From Rhizophagus sp. LPA8_4_AMF (taxonomy: Eukaryota; Glomeromycota; Glomeromycetes; Glomerales; Glomeraceae): DNA of 29,186 bases. A program made the position numbers and the translations under genes. Shown piece after piece: positions 11,373 to 21,935 of the stretch. The notes under the pieces were generated by a model. It saw only the letters and a program-made list of their open reading frames with translations, did no database searches and had not been told where the DNA came from. Every line of letters starts with the position of its first letter. Position 1 is the stretch's first letter. The stretch is taken from NCBI GenBank assembly GCA_021464525.1, contig JADRCO010000637.1, forward strand, positions 1 through 29,186. The letters run 5' to 3'.

Positions 11373-11624
11373 GGACGAGTTGAATATTAAAAAGATCCTA
11401 TTTTTTTACTACAATTTTGACCAGAATTAATACCAGTTTTTTCACAAGACTGACCCAAATTAATAAATGTTTATTGTATTTTTACTTTTTATGGCAATTA
11501 TCATCACAATTATCATCAGTTCCATGGATTTGGTTTGATTGTGCACGTTAAATGCATGAGTTATGCGTTAAAACTTTTTTTTTAAAAAAAAACGCAAAAG
11601 AAAAAATTCTGTATAATATGATCG
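11373..11624. promoter_or_regulatory. Bidirectional promoter between AP-2 sigma and SEC3, with a tandem 12-bp repeat
   Basis: The 252 bp between two divergent start codons must carry both promoters and leaders. It contains a perfect tandem repeat of CAATTATCATCA (11495-11506 and 11507-11518). Each unit includes TTATCA, the complement of TGATAA, a GATA-factor-type core. An A/T homopolymer patch lies at about 11575-11590, just before the SEC3 start. Regulation by a GATA factor is inference. Confidence 0.45.
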
Positions 11625-14600
11625 ATGGCCGAGAATAGACAACCGTCTCTAGATCCTGAAAGGCAGTTAATTGTCAATTCGTTATTCTCCGATGGTGCCG
11701 AAGATCCCGTGTCACCAAGTCTGTATTTCTTTTTATTTAAATACAGAAAATATATACTAAATGACCTTTTTTATTAGCTCATAGCTCGGGTACTGAGTCC
11801 TTAATTACTTACTGTAAAGTATCAGAAGATTCTGGTGGTGGAGGTAATTCACCTACTGCTGATCGCTCTTTTGGGATTGGTAAAACAAATTCTAGAATAG
11901 ACGTAAAAATTCGTTATTTATTGGTAACAAGTAATTATCCCCATTTTTGTCATATTAAAATGAAAGTTTTTAGTTTATATGTTTGAAAAGGTGAATTTAT
12001 CTTATTTCATAAACAGTTGTTAGTAAAAACGGTAAAGTTCAAAAAGTCCAACTTCATAAAGCAAAAAAAAATCCAAATGATACTTTTTCCATTGGAAGAA
12101 CTTGGCAGTTGGAGCAAGTTCGAAAAATCGAGTCAGTTGATGTAGGTTTTATTATTGATTAATTTTAAAGAAGTCGAAGTATTTTTTTTTCATTTATATT
12201 TTTTCTTGTAGAATGTCACATTTGTGATAACAATATCTAAGCCCTATTGTTGGTCGACTGGTACTCAAGGAGAAAAAGATGTTTTTTTAAGTCAGCTTTT
12301 AAAGGTTCGTTTGGAGGTAATATTTGCACTTGAAAGAATCTGATCATTTACCGACGCGTCAATTATATTCTAGACATTTAGAAAACACACAAAAAAATCT
12401 CCTAAACTAATAAACTTTGATAATGAAATACTTGCAGGTATGAAAATATTCAAATCGTTAAATTTAGTAATAATTTCGATTATCAATACATTGGTACATT
12501 AAATCTATTATTTAGAGATGAAATCACCCTCGACACCTACTAAGCCAGTTATACAAAATGAGACTGATAGTTATAATGTAGCAGCTTCATTACAAGAGCG
12601 CCTTGCAAATGCCAATAAATCATCATCAAGTTTACGAAGTCTTAACCAAAGAAACGGTCGATCAACACCAAATTTATCTTCTGGAGCCCAAGGAAGTGAT
12701 ACAAATAGCGTTCATCATCATACGGAAGATGATGGTTCGTATTTTATAGTTTACTATGTTCCCCCCCCTCGATAGGAAAAACTAAATTTTCTTTAAATGT
12801 TAATAAAGAACTCAAAGAAGAAGAATTATCTTTAATAAATGTTGGAGAGTTACTTAATGATTTTGATTGGAAGGGAAGTGGTAACGCAGCAGCTCTGGAA
12901 GAAAGATTATTAAATGAGTTAGCTGCTCTAGAAGCTGCGAATATACACGCTATGGTGGAATCTGATGATCGCATCCATTCTGTTATCGAGCAAATTGACA
13001 ATGCTATCGCTGAATTAGATAATATGGATCAATGGCTTTCGTTATATACAGCCGAACTAAATGTAACATTTGATCTTTTATGAGTGCAATTTTATTAATA
13101 TTTAATTTTATGTTAAATAATTCTTCGTTTTTTTCGCGTATTCTATAGAGCATGGGAGATGATATTCATCACATTGAATCTCAAAATCGGGGATTGCAAG
13201 TACAAACTGCAAATCAAAAAGCTTTGCTTTCTGAACTTGATCGGCTAATCGTATGTAAAATATGATATCTTTTTTCCTATTTATGAAATAGAATTTTAAT
13301 TAGCTATTATATTCATATAGCAATCTATCACTTTGCCCGAACAAGTCATTCAGATATTGTTTAAAGAATCAATGGATACCGTACAAGGAATTCAGAATAT
13401 TGAACATGTTGCAACACAAATAAAGCGCGTATTAGAAACCCCGTTTGACGAAAGTATGTGAATAAGATGAGTTTTTTAAGATTATTTATTTTTCTGTATA
13501 TAAGTAAATTTTTTTTTTTTCCTTTATTAGGTACTAGAGAAATGATGGTTATAAAAGAAAAATTGGAAACTTACAATTTCCACTGTAAGAATTTTTGTTC
13601 ACGATTTTATGAATATATGAGAATGATGTTTCAATTTCAGGTAAGATAGGTATCTAGACTTACCCTTGATTAATTTCATATTTTTTTTTCAAATCCGTTA
13701 TTATTGATGATTCTGGCGGATTCAAATGACCATTTGTCATAGGCAGAAACTTTAATAAGTGACAAGAGCAGAGGACCTCGTCATAACTCTCTTACCATAC
13801 AAGATCATGAAAGTATAGTAGAAAATTTATCAAAATATCGTGGACTCTCATTATGGATGAAAGAAATGGATCCTAAACGACACTTGGAAATTCAGTCGGT
13901 ATGTCATATATAGATTACGTTATATTAAAAAGAAAAACCATTAATAAGTTGTCCGTGTTTAGCTTTATGTGATTTCCAAAGAACCGATATATAAGAAAGA
14001 GACAAAGGAATATCTGTCACAAATGAGGCATTTGTTGTCAAAGAGGGAATTAGCAGAAGAAGCAACATACGGTGAGATTCTTTGTATCTTACATGATGAA
14101 GTTTAGCGAGATTTCGATCAATTTTAATCAATTGTTATATGCCATAAGTTTTCAGTGCTGCATTAAATCAAAGTGGCCGTGCCAGTTTAAGTTATGGCTA
14201 CGCGAATTGGCTGACGTCAGAAAGTACAAAACCACCGTGGGAATTTAAAGATGGAGGTGGTGGCAAACTACCACCTGAAGAGGTAAATATAATTATAAGC
14301 AGATACAATCTTTCTACCTAATATTTTTCATATTATCTAAGGATGTATTCGTATTTATTTTCAATTAACATATCTAGGCATTTGACCACAGTCTTCAAAC
14401 TATTATACCACTTGTGGTCAATGAGCAAAATTTCATTGTTGACTTTTTCCATCTAAAAAAATATGCCGAAACCAAAAAAGAAGATCGGAACATCGAAGAC
14501 GTTAGAATGCAAAAGAAATTAACGTTAGTATAATTGTATGTTTGATACATATTGAATTAAAATTTATTTAATATGGTTTAATTATTTTAGCGAACATATG

Positions 14601-15993
14601 GAAAAACTCTTCAGTTTTCTGCCTGAAGAGTTGTCATCATTCGCTGATTATGGCTGTAAGCATGATAACATGTAAGTATAGTTTAAATATAGAAATCATA
14701 TTTATCTTCCGAAAAATTTATACCGATTTTTTTTTTACCAAAAGTCAAGTTATTGGTATGATAGCTTCTCTGGAAAAGTATATGCATGCAAATGAAAAAA
14801 TTGGCCAAGATTATGTCGTAAGAATGTTACAGAAAGTAAGATTACATTGTCTTGGCAAATTTGAAGTATTCATTGTAAGTTGCTTCTAAATCATATTATT
14901 TTATTTTATTTTATTATAAATTTATATTAATATTAATTTGTTATATAGAATGATCAACTTAAAGCTATTGAAGAAACTAAAGTTACAACAAAAAAGCGAA
15001 AGGGCATAGTTGTTTTTATGCGTATATTTCCGGTAAGTTAATTGCCTATTTTCTTATTATTTTCCTCTATTTTAAATTTATCTGTTTATTTTTATAGCGC
15101 TTTGTTGAACGCATTGAACATTCAATGGTAGAATCAGAGAAGCTTGAAATGCGTAGTATTGTAAATAGAGCGTATGAACGTATTGTTAAAACAATGTTTG
15201 AATGTGTAGAAGCTATTGCAAAAGATGCGGATTCTCCTGTCGATGACAAAGAACAATTGAATGCTCATATAATGACTTTAGGTATTTATTATAATTTTAA
15301 GTAGTTAATGTATTGTTCTTAATATTTTTTTTTTTTTTTTTTACTAGAAAATATGCATTATTTTTATTCTGAAATTCGTTCACGTCGAATTAATATTCTT
15401 GAACCATTTATGAGATATGCAAAGAGTTCGTATGATAAACACATGGAGGCATATGCTAAAGCAATGGTTCGAAGACCATTTGGAAAATTGCTGGTATGTA
15501 TTATTTTTAACGTTTGATTTAAATATTTATTTTACAATATATTTTATTAGTTTTTGTATTATGATTAGGAATTTTTTGAAGGTATAGAAAGTTTATTGAG
15601 AACAAATACAGCTCCAGAAGAAGTTGGATTCAGAATTCAATTTAATAAAGCAGCATTAAAGAAAGTTATATCACAATATCCTGGAAAAGAGGTAAAATAA
15701 AATTTTTAAAGTGTGTATCGGGTAATTTCATGTAACAATTGACTTATTAGTTTGTTTTATAGATTAAGAAAGGTCTTGACTCACTGTACAAGCGAGTTGA
15801 AAAACATTTCAAGGAAGAAGAAGGAGGTCGTTTGTTGCAAGTTGTATGGCATGCAATAGAGGAAGAAGTAATTCGTAATCATGAAAGGTTTACATTAATA
15901 ATTAATAAATGTTATCCTAATGCTAATATTACTATAGAATTTTCTATGGATGATTTGTTGAGTTATTTCTCAGAGATAGCTAGAAGTCATTAA
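11625..15993 (+). CDS. SEC3: Exocyst complex component Sec3
   Basis: Sec3 is the exocyst subunit that marks sites of secretion at the plasma membrane. Exons: 11625-11718, 11778-11930, 12017-12141, 12212-12304, 12374-12437, 12516-12734, 12776-13062, 13149-13250, 13321-13453, 13531-13640, 13743-13898, 13963-14071, 14149-14282, 14378-14523, 14591-14671, 14745-14874, 14949-15032, 15098-15281, 15348-15493, 15569-15691, 15763-15993 (967 aa). Residues about 70-177 form the PH-like, PIP2- and Rho-binding domain (RYLLVT, VQLHKAKKNPNDTFSIGRTW, VTFVITISKPYCW). A Ser/Thr-rich linker follows, then the coiled region with LLNDFDWKGSGNAAALEERL, then the long helical C-terminal domain including AIEETKVTTKKRKG. 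Exon 2 was extended to 11930 because this restores RYLLVT and the phase. Two acceptors (14148, 14744) are AAG rather than YAG. The intron 12735-12775 is only 41 bp with a run of eight Cs. Identity is strong; individual exon borders less so. Confidence 0.9.
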
Positions 15994-16919
15994 GTAACTT
16001 ATTTTACTATAATTTATGTATTTCTTATTTTAGTATTAATAGATATTTTGACAATAATTACTATTAAGTGATATCTATGGTATAAACATATACTTTGGGT
16101 CATAATCTTTCTATGCTTACAATTTTATTATTAATACCAATACCTATACACATATTAATACTTACATCCTCTTGGCAGTCTTCACACATCTTACACAACT
16201 GTTTACAACTTGTCATCCTTTATATTTCTGAAGAGAAATGACATCCAGGCATTTTGTGGTTATTTCGCACTTATGGGATACCCTTTCAGGCCGACCTCTT
16301 CATCTGTTTCTATATTATCTCCATTATATTCATAATAATTTGATCGGGAGTATCTATTGTTTATTAATTTGTTGGAGCAACATGCATGCATCAAATCACA
16401 AACATTTCAGTAGGTAATAAACGGGATAACAGTACGAAGCACAAGTGTTCCTTTTTGGTTTGCTCACTCTCACAATATACATCCTAATTGTCAAATAAAA
16501 TGGACTTAATTTGACAATCTGATACATAAATACACCACACTATATATATGATAAATCCCGGAAATTTATTACTAATATTATTAATTACATAACATCAATA
16601 CATCTGAAATTCGAATCAAAGGTAGGTACTGTATTCATCATTTAGTAAAAGGTGTTTTTTTATTATATTATTAATTACATCTTTATTCTTAAAGGTCTTT
16701 GTTATAGTCTTGCATGATATTTTACACGTACGATGTTCAGGACAAAACCAAGTGGACCTCAGCATTTTATATCATTAATGAATCTACAAACCGTTAAATA
16801 TTTTATGTATAAAAATTTATTTAAATTAAGAATAATTAAAAAATTCACATTAAGTCAAAATACAAATATTTGACTCAATGTCATTTCAGTATAATCTAGA
16901 AAATATGTAAATTTATGAA
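15994..16919. other. Convergent gap between SEC3 and SAMHD1-like genes, with short Cys-rich minus-strand ORFs
   Basis: This 926-bp gap between convergent 3' ends carries no ORF over 50 codons. On the minus strand several short frames look protein-like and are rich in cysteine: 16765-16616 (49 aa, with FCPEHRTCKISCK), a segment after a good acceptor near 16479 (YCESEQTKKEHLCF), 16391-16260 (43 aa, MHACCSN...) and one starting at 16216 (MTSCKQLCKMCEDCQED, followed by a GTAAGT donor). I could not join them into one phased gene. It may be a decayed or very small gene, or chance. The rest is AT-rich untranslated sequence. Confidence 0.3.
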
Positions 16920-19143
16920 TTAGTTTATGCTAATTCTATGTTTTGATATTCTTTGATCATTTGAACTTTGACTTGAATGACGTCTTTTTTTAGGAGTTTC
17001 ATAACCTTCAGGTAATGTATAGCCCCGACTCGGAGTTATTTCTTCGTCAGGTATTGTATTATGAGGAACGTGGATTTTCAATAATTTTCGAAAACATTCC
17101 TGAATAGGTTTAATCTAATAGTAAATGAAGTGGTTAATAATATATTATTGAAAACATATGCTCGAATAAATTTAATAAGTTTACCTTTTCAGGTTTTCTG
17201 GCAAAAATCCGAATACTAATTTCTTCACACTTCTCCGGAACAAGATAACTCACTTGTGATCTTGTCAAATTAAAGACTATAAAGATTTGAAAATAAATTA
17301 AATAATTGGAATTCTACGAATTATATAATATGTATAAATATTTACTTTCATCTAAATTATATTGATTATAAAATTTAACATGATCAACAGGATTCTTATC
17401 ATTCATTGTATAATTCAACTTAAGTCGATCCACAATTATATCATATTCTTCAAGTCTATCATTTTCCGCCTGATGCGCTATGATTTCTCGAGCATTTATT
17501 TTTTGCTGTTATATAAGCGAAATCATTCATTAAATTTATGATTTTAAATACTGTAAGGTTAACATGTCTAACCTTTTACCTCAGTTAAGTGGTTTTTTAA
17601 CTCATCAGGGACTAAATATTCATCAACAAACTTATAAAGTTTTCTAGTTCGGATTCGATTAATGATATCTCTTGACTTTGCCAAACCCTAAAAAGGATTA
17701 AATGATAAACCATCTATCTTACACTACATGTACAAATATTTAGCTGTAATTTACCGGTTTTTTTGAAAATTCAATTTTATTTAGGATTGTATCATTTAAT
17801 TGCAAATATTCTTCCGGATTCTCGATACTTTTTGATATTCCGAGAATCGGATCTGCTTCAACCAAAGCATCACATAACATGTATTCTATGGCTTTGCCTG
17901 ATTGTACATAAATATTTACATAGGTAAATATTTAACTGAATCAAAAACTAAGAACAAACTGTGTAAAATTCACTTACCAACGCGATGATTATAAACCTTC
18001 TTGTGTAAAGAATAACGTGTTTGAAACAATTCATAAATATTATAACATTCCTTAAAATAATACGCAATTTGTTCATCGACAACACGTGAATATCTCATAA
18101 GTCTTGAGAAATCGAACACAGATTTCATCCCAAGATAGTAACAATCACGTTCCAGGTAATCAAATTTATCGACATCAATTGAATTGCGTTGATTTGCAAC
18201 TACGTCAAATAAATATCGAGATCGATTTGGACTAAATTTAAATTATCGTATATGAATATTTCTTGAATATGATAATCACACAGCAATAGAATGATCATAA
18301 ATTTACCAAATACTCCAATCCCCAGCGATTAAAGCTTTAATGAACTTTACATCATCTGTGCCTAATTCAACATCTATTTCATTAGTTTCTAAAAGATGGT
18401 CAAACATCATTTCAGAACCTTTTTCATGTTTCCATTCAATATTGGGTCTTTTATATAAAAAGGTGTTAATAATTAAGACGTGATAGTAATGATTTAAAAT
18501 GCTAGATAATTTAACTAACCTTGTACGTGGAATAACTTCATTATCGAAAGCATGACTAAATGGGCCATGTCCTATAAAATATACATCATCAATTCGAAAT
18601 GAAGGACTTATGGCCAGTTCAGATTAATCAACATACCCAAATCATGACATAAGGCAGCTAATGTCACACATTCTAAATCTTTCTCAACTTTAAGATCAGG
18701 CTGCCTGTCCTGAAGACTTTTCACCAAAGAGTAGGCAAGATGTGCAACGCCTAGAATATAATAGATTAGTCTTGGACAAAATCATTCATGTGATCTCCTA
18801 ATTTAGCCGGAATTATGGGTTTAATGTGATCTAATTTCGTTACCTATAGAATGTTCAAACCTATTGTGACTGGCACCAGGAAATACGTAGTAAGTTGTTC
18901 CTAATTGCTTTATATTACGCAATCTTTGAAAATGTGGAGTATCGATGAATTGGATTGCCCAATCATCGAATTCCATTAATCCCTATTAATAAATTAATTA
19001 ATATATTGTTTAAAGTTGAGCTTAAAATTTATTTTGTACGTTACATGGATAGGGTCGTTAATTCTCTTTGGCAACATAGAGTCAATATACAATTCGAAAG
19101 TTGAAATGTCACTTGTGTTAGAATTGCAAGGACTGAAAGACAT
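16920..19143 (-). CDS. SAMHD1-like HD-domain dNTP triphosphohydrolase
   Basis: Predicted to hydrolyse dNTPs to nucleosides and triphosphate, controlling dNTP pools. Minus-strand exons: 19143-19045, 18982-18844, 18750-18637, 18571-18520, 18447-18307, 18231-17978, 17897-17755, 17687-17580, 17505-17346, 17276-17185, 17114-16920 (498 aa). The HD metal set is complete: His77 (ASHNRFEHS), His115-Asp116 (LCHDLGHGPFSH) and Asp203 ([11 protein letters not shown]). INDPIHG and [10 protein letters not shown], which line the allosteric nucleotide site in human SAMHD1, are conserved. Later matches include [16 protein letters not shown] and [10 protein letters not shown]. There is no N-terminal SAM domain. 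The C-terminal tail has two full CDK consensus sites (Thr461, TPSR; Thr474, TPKK) beside KKRR, a likely nuclear signal. The start ATG was chosen for its ACC context and because exon 1 ends in KRINDPIH. The exon 5 acceptor is AAG. Confidence 0.9.
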
Positions 19144-19403
19144 GGTGAAAGCGAAGGTCCGTTTATATATAAATGAAAAGGAAGAAAATTTGGAAGAAAA
19201 CTATTGGTTATTTGCAATTCAGTATTAAAACGAGATAGTATTATAGTTTTAATATAACTATAAGAGGAAACAAAGAAAATATTTTAATATTTCATTTTTT
19301 CCTCAATTACATTATGGAATTCAAACAAAATTTTTAGAGAATAAAGAAGGATCTTAGTTTTTTTATCGTAAATTTCTTGATTAGGTAAGGTTAAAAATAC
19401 CGT
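19144..19403. promoter_or_regulatory. Bidirectional promoter between SAMHD1-like and NPRL2 genes
   Basis: A 260-bp AT-rich gap between divergent start codons. It contains a perfect 8-bp inverted repeat, TTATAGTT at 19241-19248 with AACTATAA at 19256-19263 (7-nt spacer). A possible leader donor, GTAAGG, sits at 19385, so NPRL2 may have a 5' UTR intron ending near TATGCAAG at about 19473-19480. Confidence 0.4.
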
Positions 19404-21270
19404 ATGATGCAATTAATGCACATTTCATCAGATAATCAATTTTCAATTCCTTTTTTTTCAACTTTTTTTGATATGCAAGATTACGCTCAACAAGAAAGCG
19501 ATTTTCAAGCTGGAATTCCACCGCGTCTAATTTCAATATTTTATTCAGTATTTGACCTCAATAAAGGACCAAAGGTAGTATTTGAAGTACCAGAAGGTTC
19601 CATAATATCCACAGAAATGTCTACGTCGATCATAGATTTTGATTCAATTTCGGAGTATATTATACCAAAACAACAATTATGCGGACATTTAGTTAGTATT
19701 TGTACTGAATCATATAAAATTATGGGATTCCCGGTGTATATAGAAGATGATAAGTACGAGAGGAATGCATTTATGTTTAATTTAAGTTTTGTATTTGACC
19801 GTGATGCTGATACTTCGAGTTACGAACCTGTTGTAAGAAAAGTTGCGAGAGTTCTAACTTCTTTAGAAGTAAGTTGTCGTAGCATTGTAATTTTATTACA
19901 TTGTCATCAAATTAATTAATATTTCCTTTGAAAGACTGAAAACGAGTTTTTGTCAAATGAAGCTACAAAGGATGTTATGTACAATATTATTGAACAACTT
20001 CTTGAGGATCTTAATAGCTACTGCGAATGCCAAATCCCGATCAGTCAGTAATTATTTTTTTATTTAGTTATTCGCTTGATAGTAAATTCTAAATAAATTA
20101 TTAAATCATTTTTAGACTCTGCAAATACAATTAATTTAAAATTATTTCCAACTTATCGTAATCCTCCTCCAGTTTATGATTATCAAGTGCCAATTTGCAC
20201 AGTTAATCTTAAAGCATTGATGGATGACAATTGGGATATTACGATGAAAAAGGTTAGTTGAGAATTTTGAAAAATTATTATTTAATTAACTAAAAAAGAG
20301 CTTTATTCGTTTGAACGTATTAGATAGCGACGCATATAAATGGCATACATCATGTTAAAAAAATAGCAGAAATAGCAGATGTTGATTATGGACTTGCTAG
20401 AAAATGCATGGAACATTTGTTGTACGTGTATGCGAATGTTTTAATAAACTGGTTAATGTTTTATTTAATTTATTTTCATAGGTATTATGGATGTGTTATC
20501 ATGATTGATATTTTCCAGGTAATCAATAAAATAAAATTTATTTTCTTGACGCGTTACTTTTATAAGAACGTAAATACATTTTCAACTTCTTTTCTTAGTT
20601 TTCAAATGTATATGCCGTAAAACCAGATATTATGAGAATAATTGAGGATGAAACAGTTCAGAGCGAATGTTTGTCATATGTGAAAAAACCTGGTAAGCAA
20701 AATATTGCCACCTATTCTGTGTTTCTTTGATATTAAGCATTTTTTTATTTTGTAGGCACAACACCACCTTCGTTTGCCAAATTATTTTCTCTATACTGTT
20801 CATTAAAACATGGTTCTACACTCAAAGAATGGGTTCAGGATAATCAAGTTGAGTCTCTGAATATAGACATAAGGTTTTGTAAAAAAAAATTATTTTACAA
20901 ACTTGAGTTGAATTATTATTAACTGGTTATTTTACGATTCTTGTAAACTTATTCAGACGTTTCATATCCTTTGGTGTAATCAAAGGGTTTTTATATCGAG
21001 TTCACAAATATCCAATATTACCTGAACCTCATAACCAACAAAGTGAATTACCATCTCGACTGCGAAAGTGAGTTAATGTTTATAAAATACTAAAATATTA
21101 AAAAATATATATACTTTTTATTATTGTTATTGATGTTCTCTTGCATACATTAAAGATTACTTAATGGGAAGCATCATTATGATGAGATCTGTACGATGGA
21201 GGGTTGTAGTGCCCGTAAACTAGATGAAATTCTTGCTGCTGAGCCTGAAGTCAAATTTATTTGGAGATAA
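19404..21270 (+). CDS. NPR2: NPR2/NPRL2, GATOR1 (SEACIT) subunit
   Basis: Nitrogen permease regulator 2-like protein, part of the GATOR1/SEACIT complex that restrains TORC1 on the vacuole when amino acids are low. Exons: 19404-19868, 19935-20043, 20116-20252, 20324-20421, 20482-20518, 20599-20692, 20756-20873, 20957-21067, 21156-21270 (427 aa). Matches to the human protein run end to end: IFYSVFDLNKGPKVVFEVP, IMGFPVYIEDDKYERNA, WDITMKKIATHINGIHHV, LLYYGCVIMIDIFQ, FSNVYAVKP and C-terminal EPEVKFIWR. Arg120 in KYERNAF corresponds to the catalytic arginine finger (Arg78) of human NPRL2, so GAP activity is likely kept. The first 23 residues are encoded by T-rich sequence that resembles an intron end; Met24 (MQDYAQQ, at 19473) may be the true start, giving 404 aa. 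Exon 5 is only 37 nt. Two acceptors (19934, 21155) are AAG. Confidence 0.92.
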
Positions 21271-21935
21271 TTAAACTAATTTCTATATTGCTATTTAATT
21301 CTTGTGAATATTAAAGATGATTGGTAAGTATCAAAGTAAATAATGGGTATTAATTACTAATAATATTAAAATGAATAGTAGCAAATGAGTAGCAAATGTT
21401 CATTATAAACGTTATATATTATCACCTAATTTAATATCATGTAAATTACTCAAAATAATAATAATAAATATTATTACAGTGCTCCTAATATGATTGCTTT
21501 TTGATATTGTTCGTGTTGTTCGTGATAATAAATATAAATTATATCTAAGAAAGTTTATTTCGTTTCATTTTTTACTAAATAAATAATTGTTAATATCCGT
21601 GATACTAATGAGTCTATATTACAAAATGAATAAAATTTTATTTAGTTTCAAAATTAAGCCGGAGTTTTGTTAATCAATGCAATTGACTGACTCTCACGAG
21701 GAACAGACAATAATGACATTGACTATCGTAATTTTTTTAACATCTTTTTAACGATATTTCAGCATTCATAAATTTTTAAGCTTGTAAAAATTTTATTATT
21801 ATTTATTGAAAAATAAAATAAAGTTCATACCTAAACTTTTCAAATTTCTTTATTTCTTTACTTTCAGTAAAGTGAAAATATATATAATTTTCAGTTAAAA
21901 AGTTTTTACTAATTTAACTCGTTACAATTAGCAAC
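21271..21935. other. Intergenic region, leader of the coiled-coil gene
   Basis: 665 bp of AT-rich sequence between two genes on the same strand. No ORF or RNA gene is supported. The last 100 bp contain pyrimidine tracts ending in ACTTTCAG and ATTTTCAG (about 21860-21895), which could be acceptors of a 5' UTR intron before the ATG at 21936. Confidence 0.4.

Noticed and set aside
11778-11879. SEC3 exon 2 ending at the GTAAAA donor at 11880
   Set aside because: It also keeps phase, but it would remove RYLLVT, the expected first strand of the PH-like domain; the donor at 11931 keeps it.
19016-19228. Plus-strand 70-aa ORF
   Set aside because: It is antisense to exon 1 of the SAMHD1-like gene, which supplies the conserved KRINDPIH segment.
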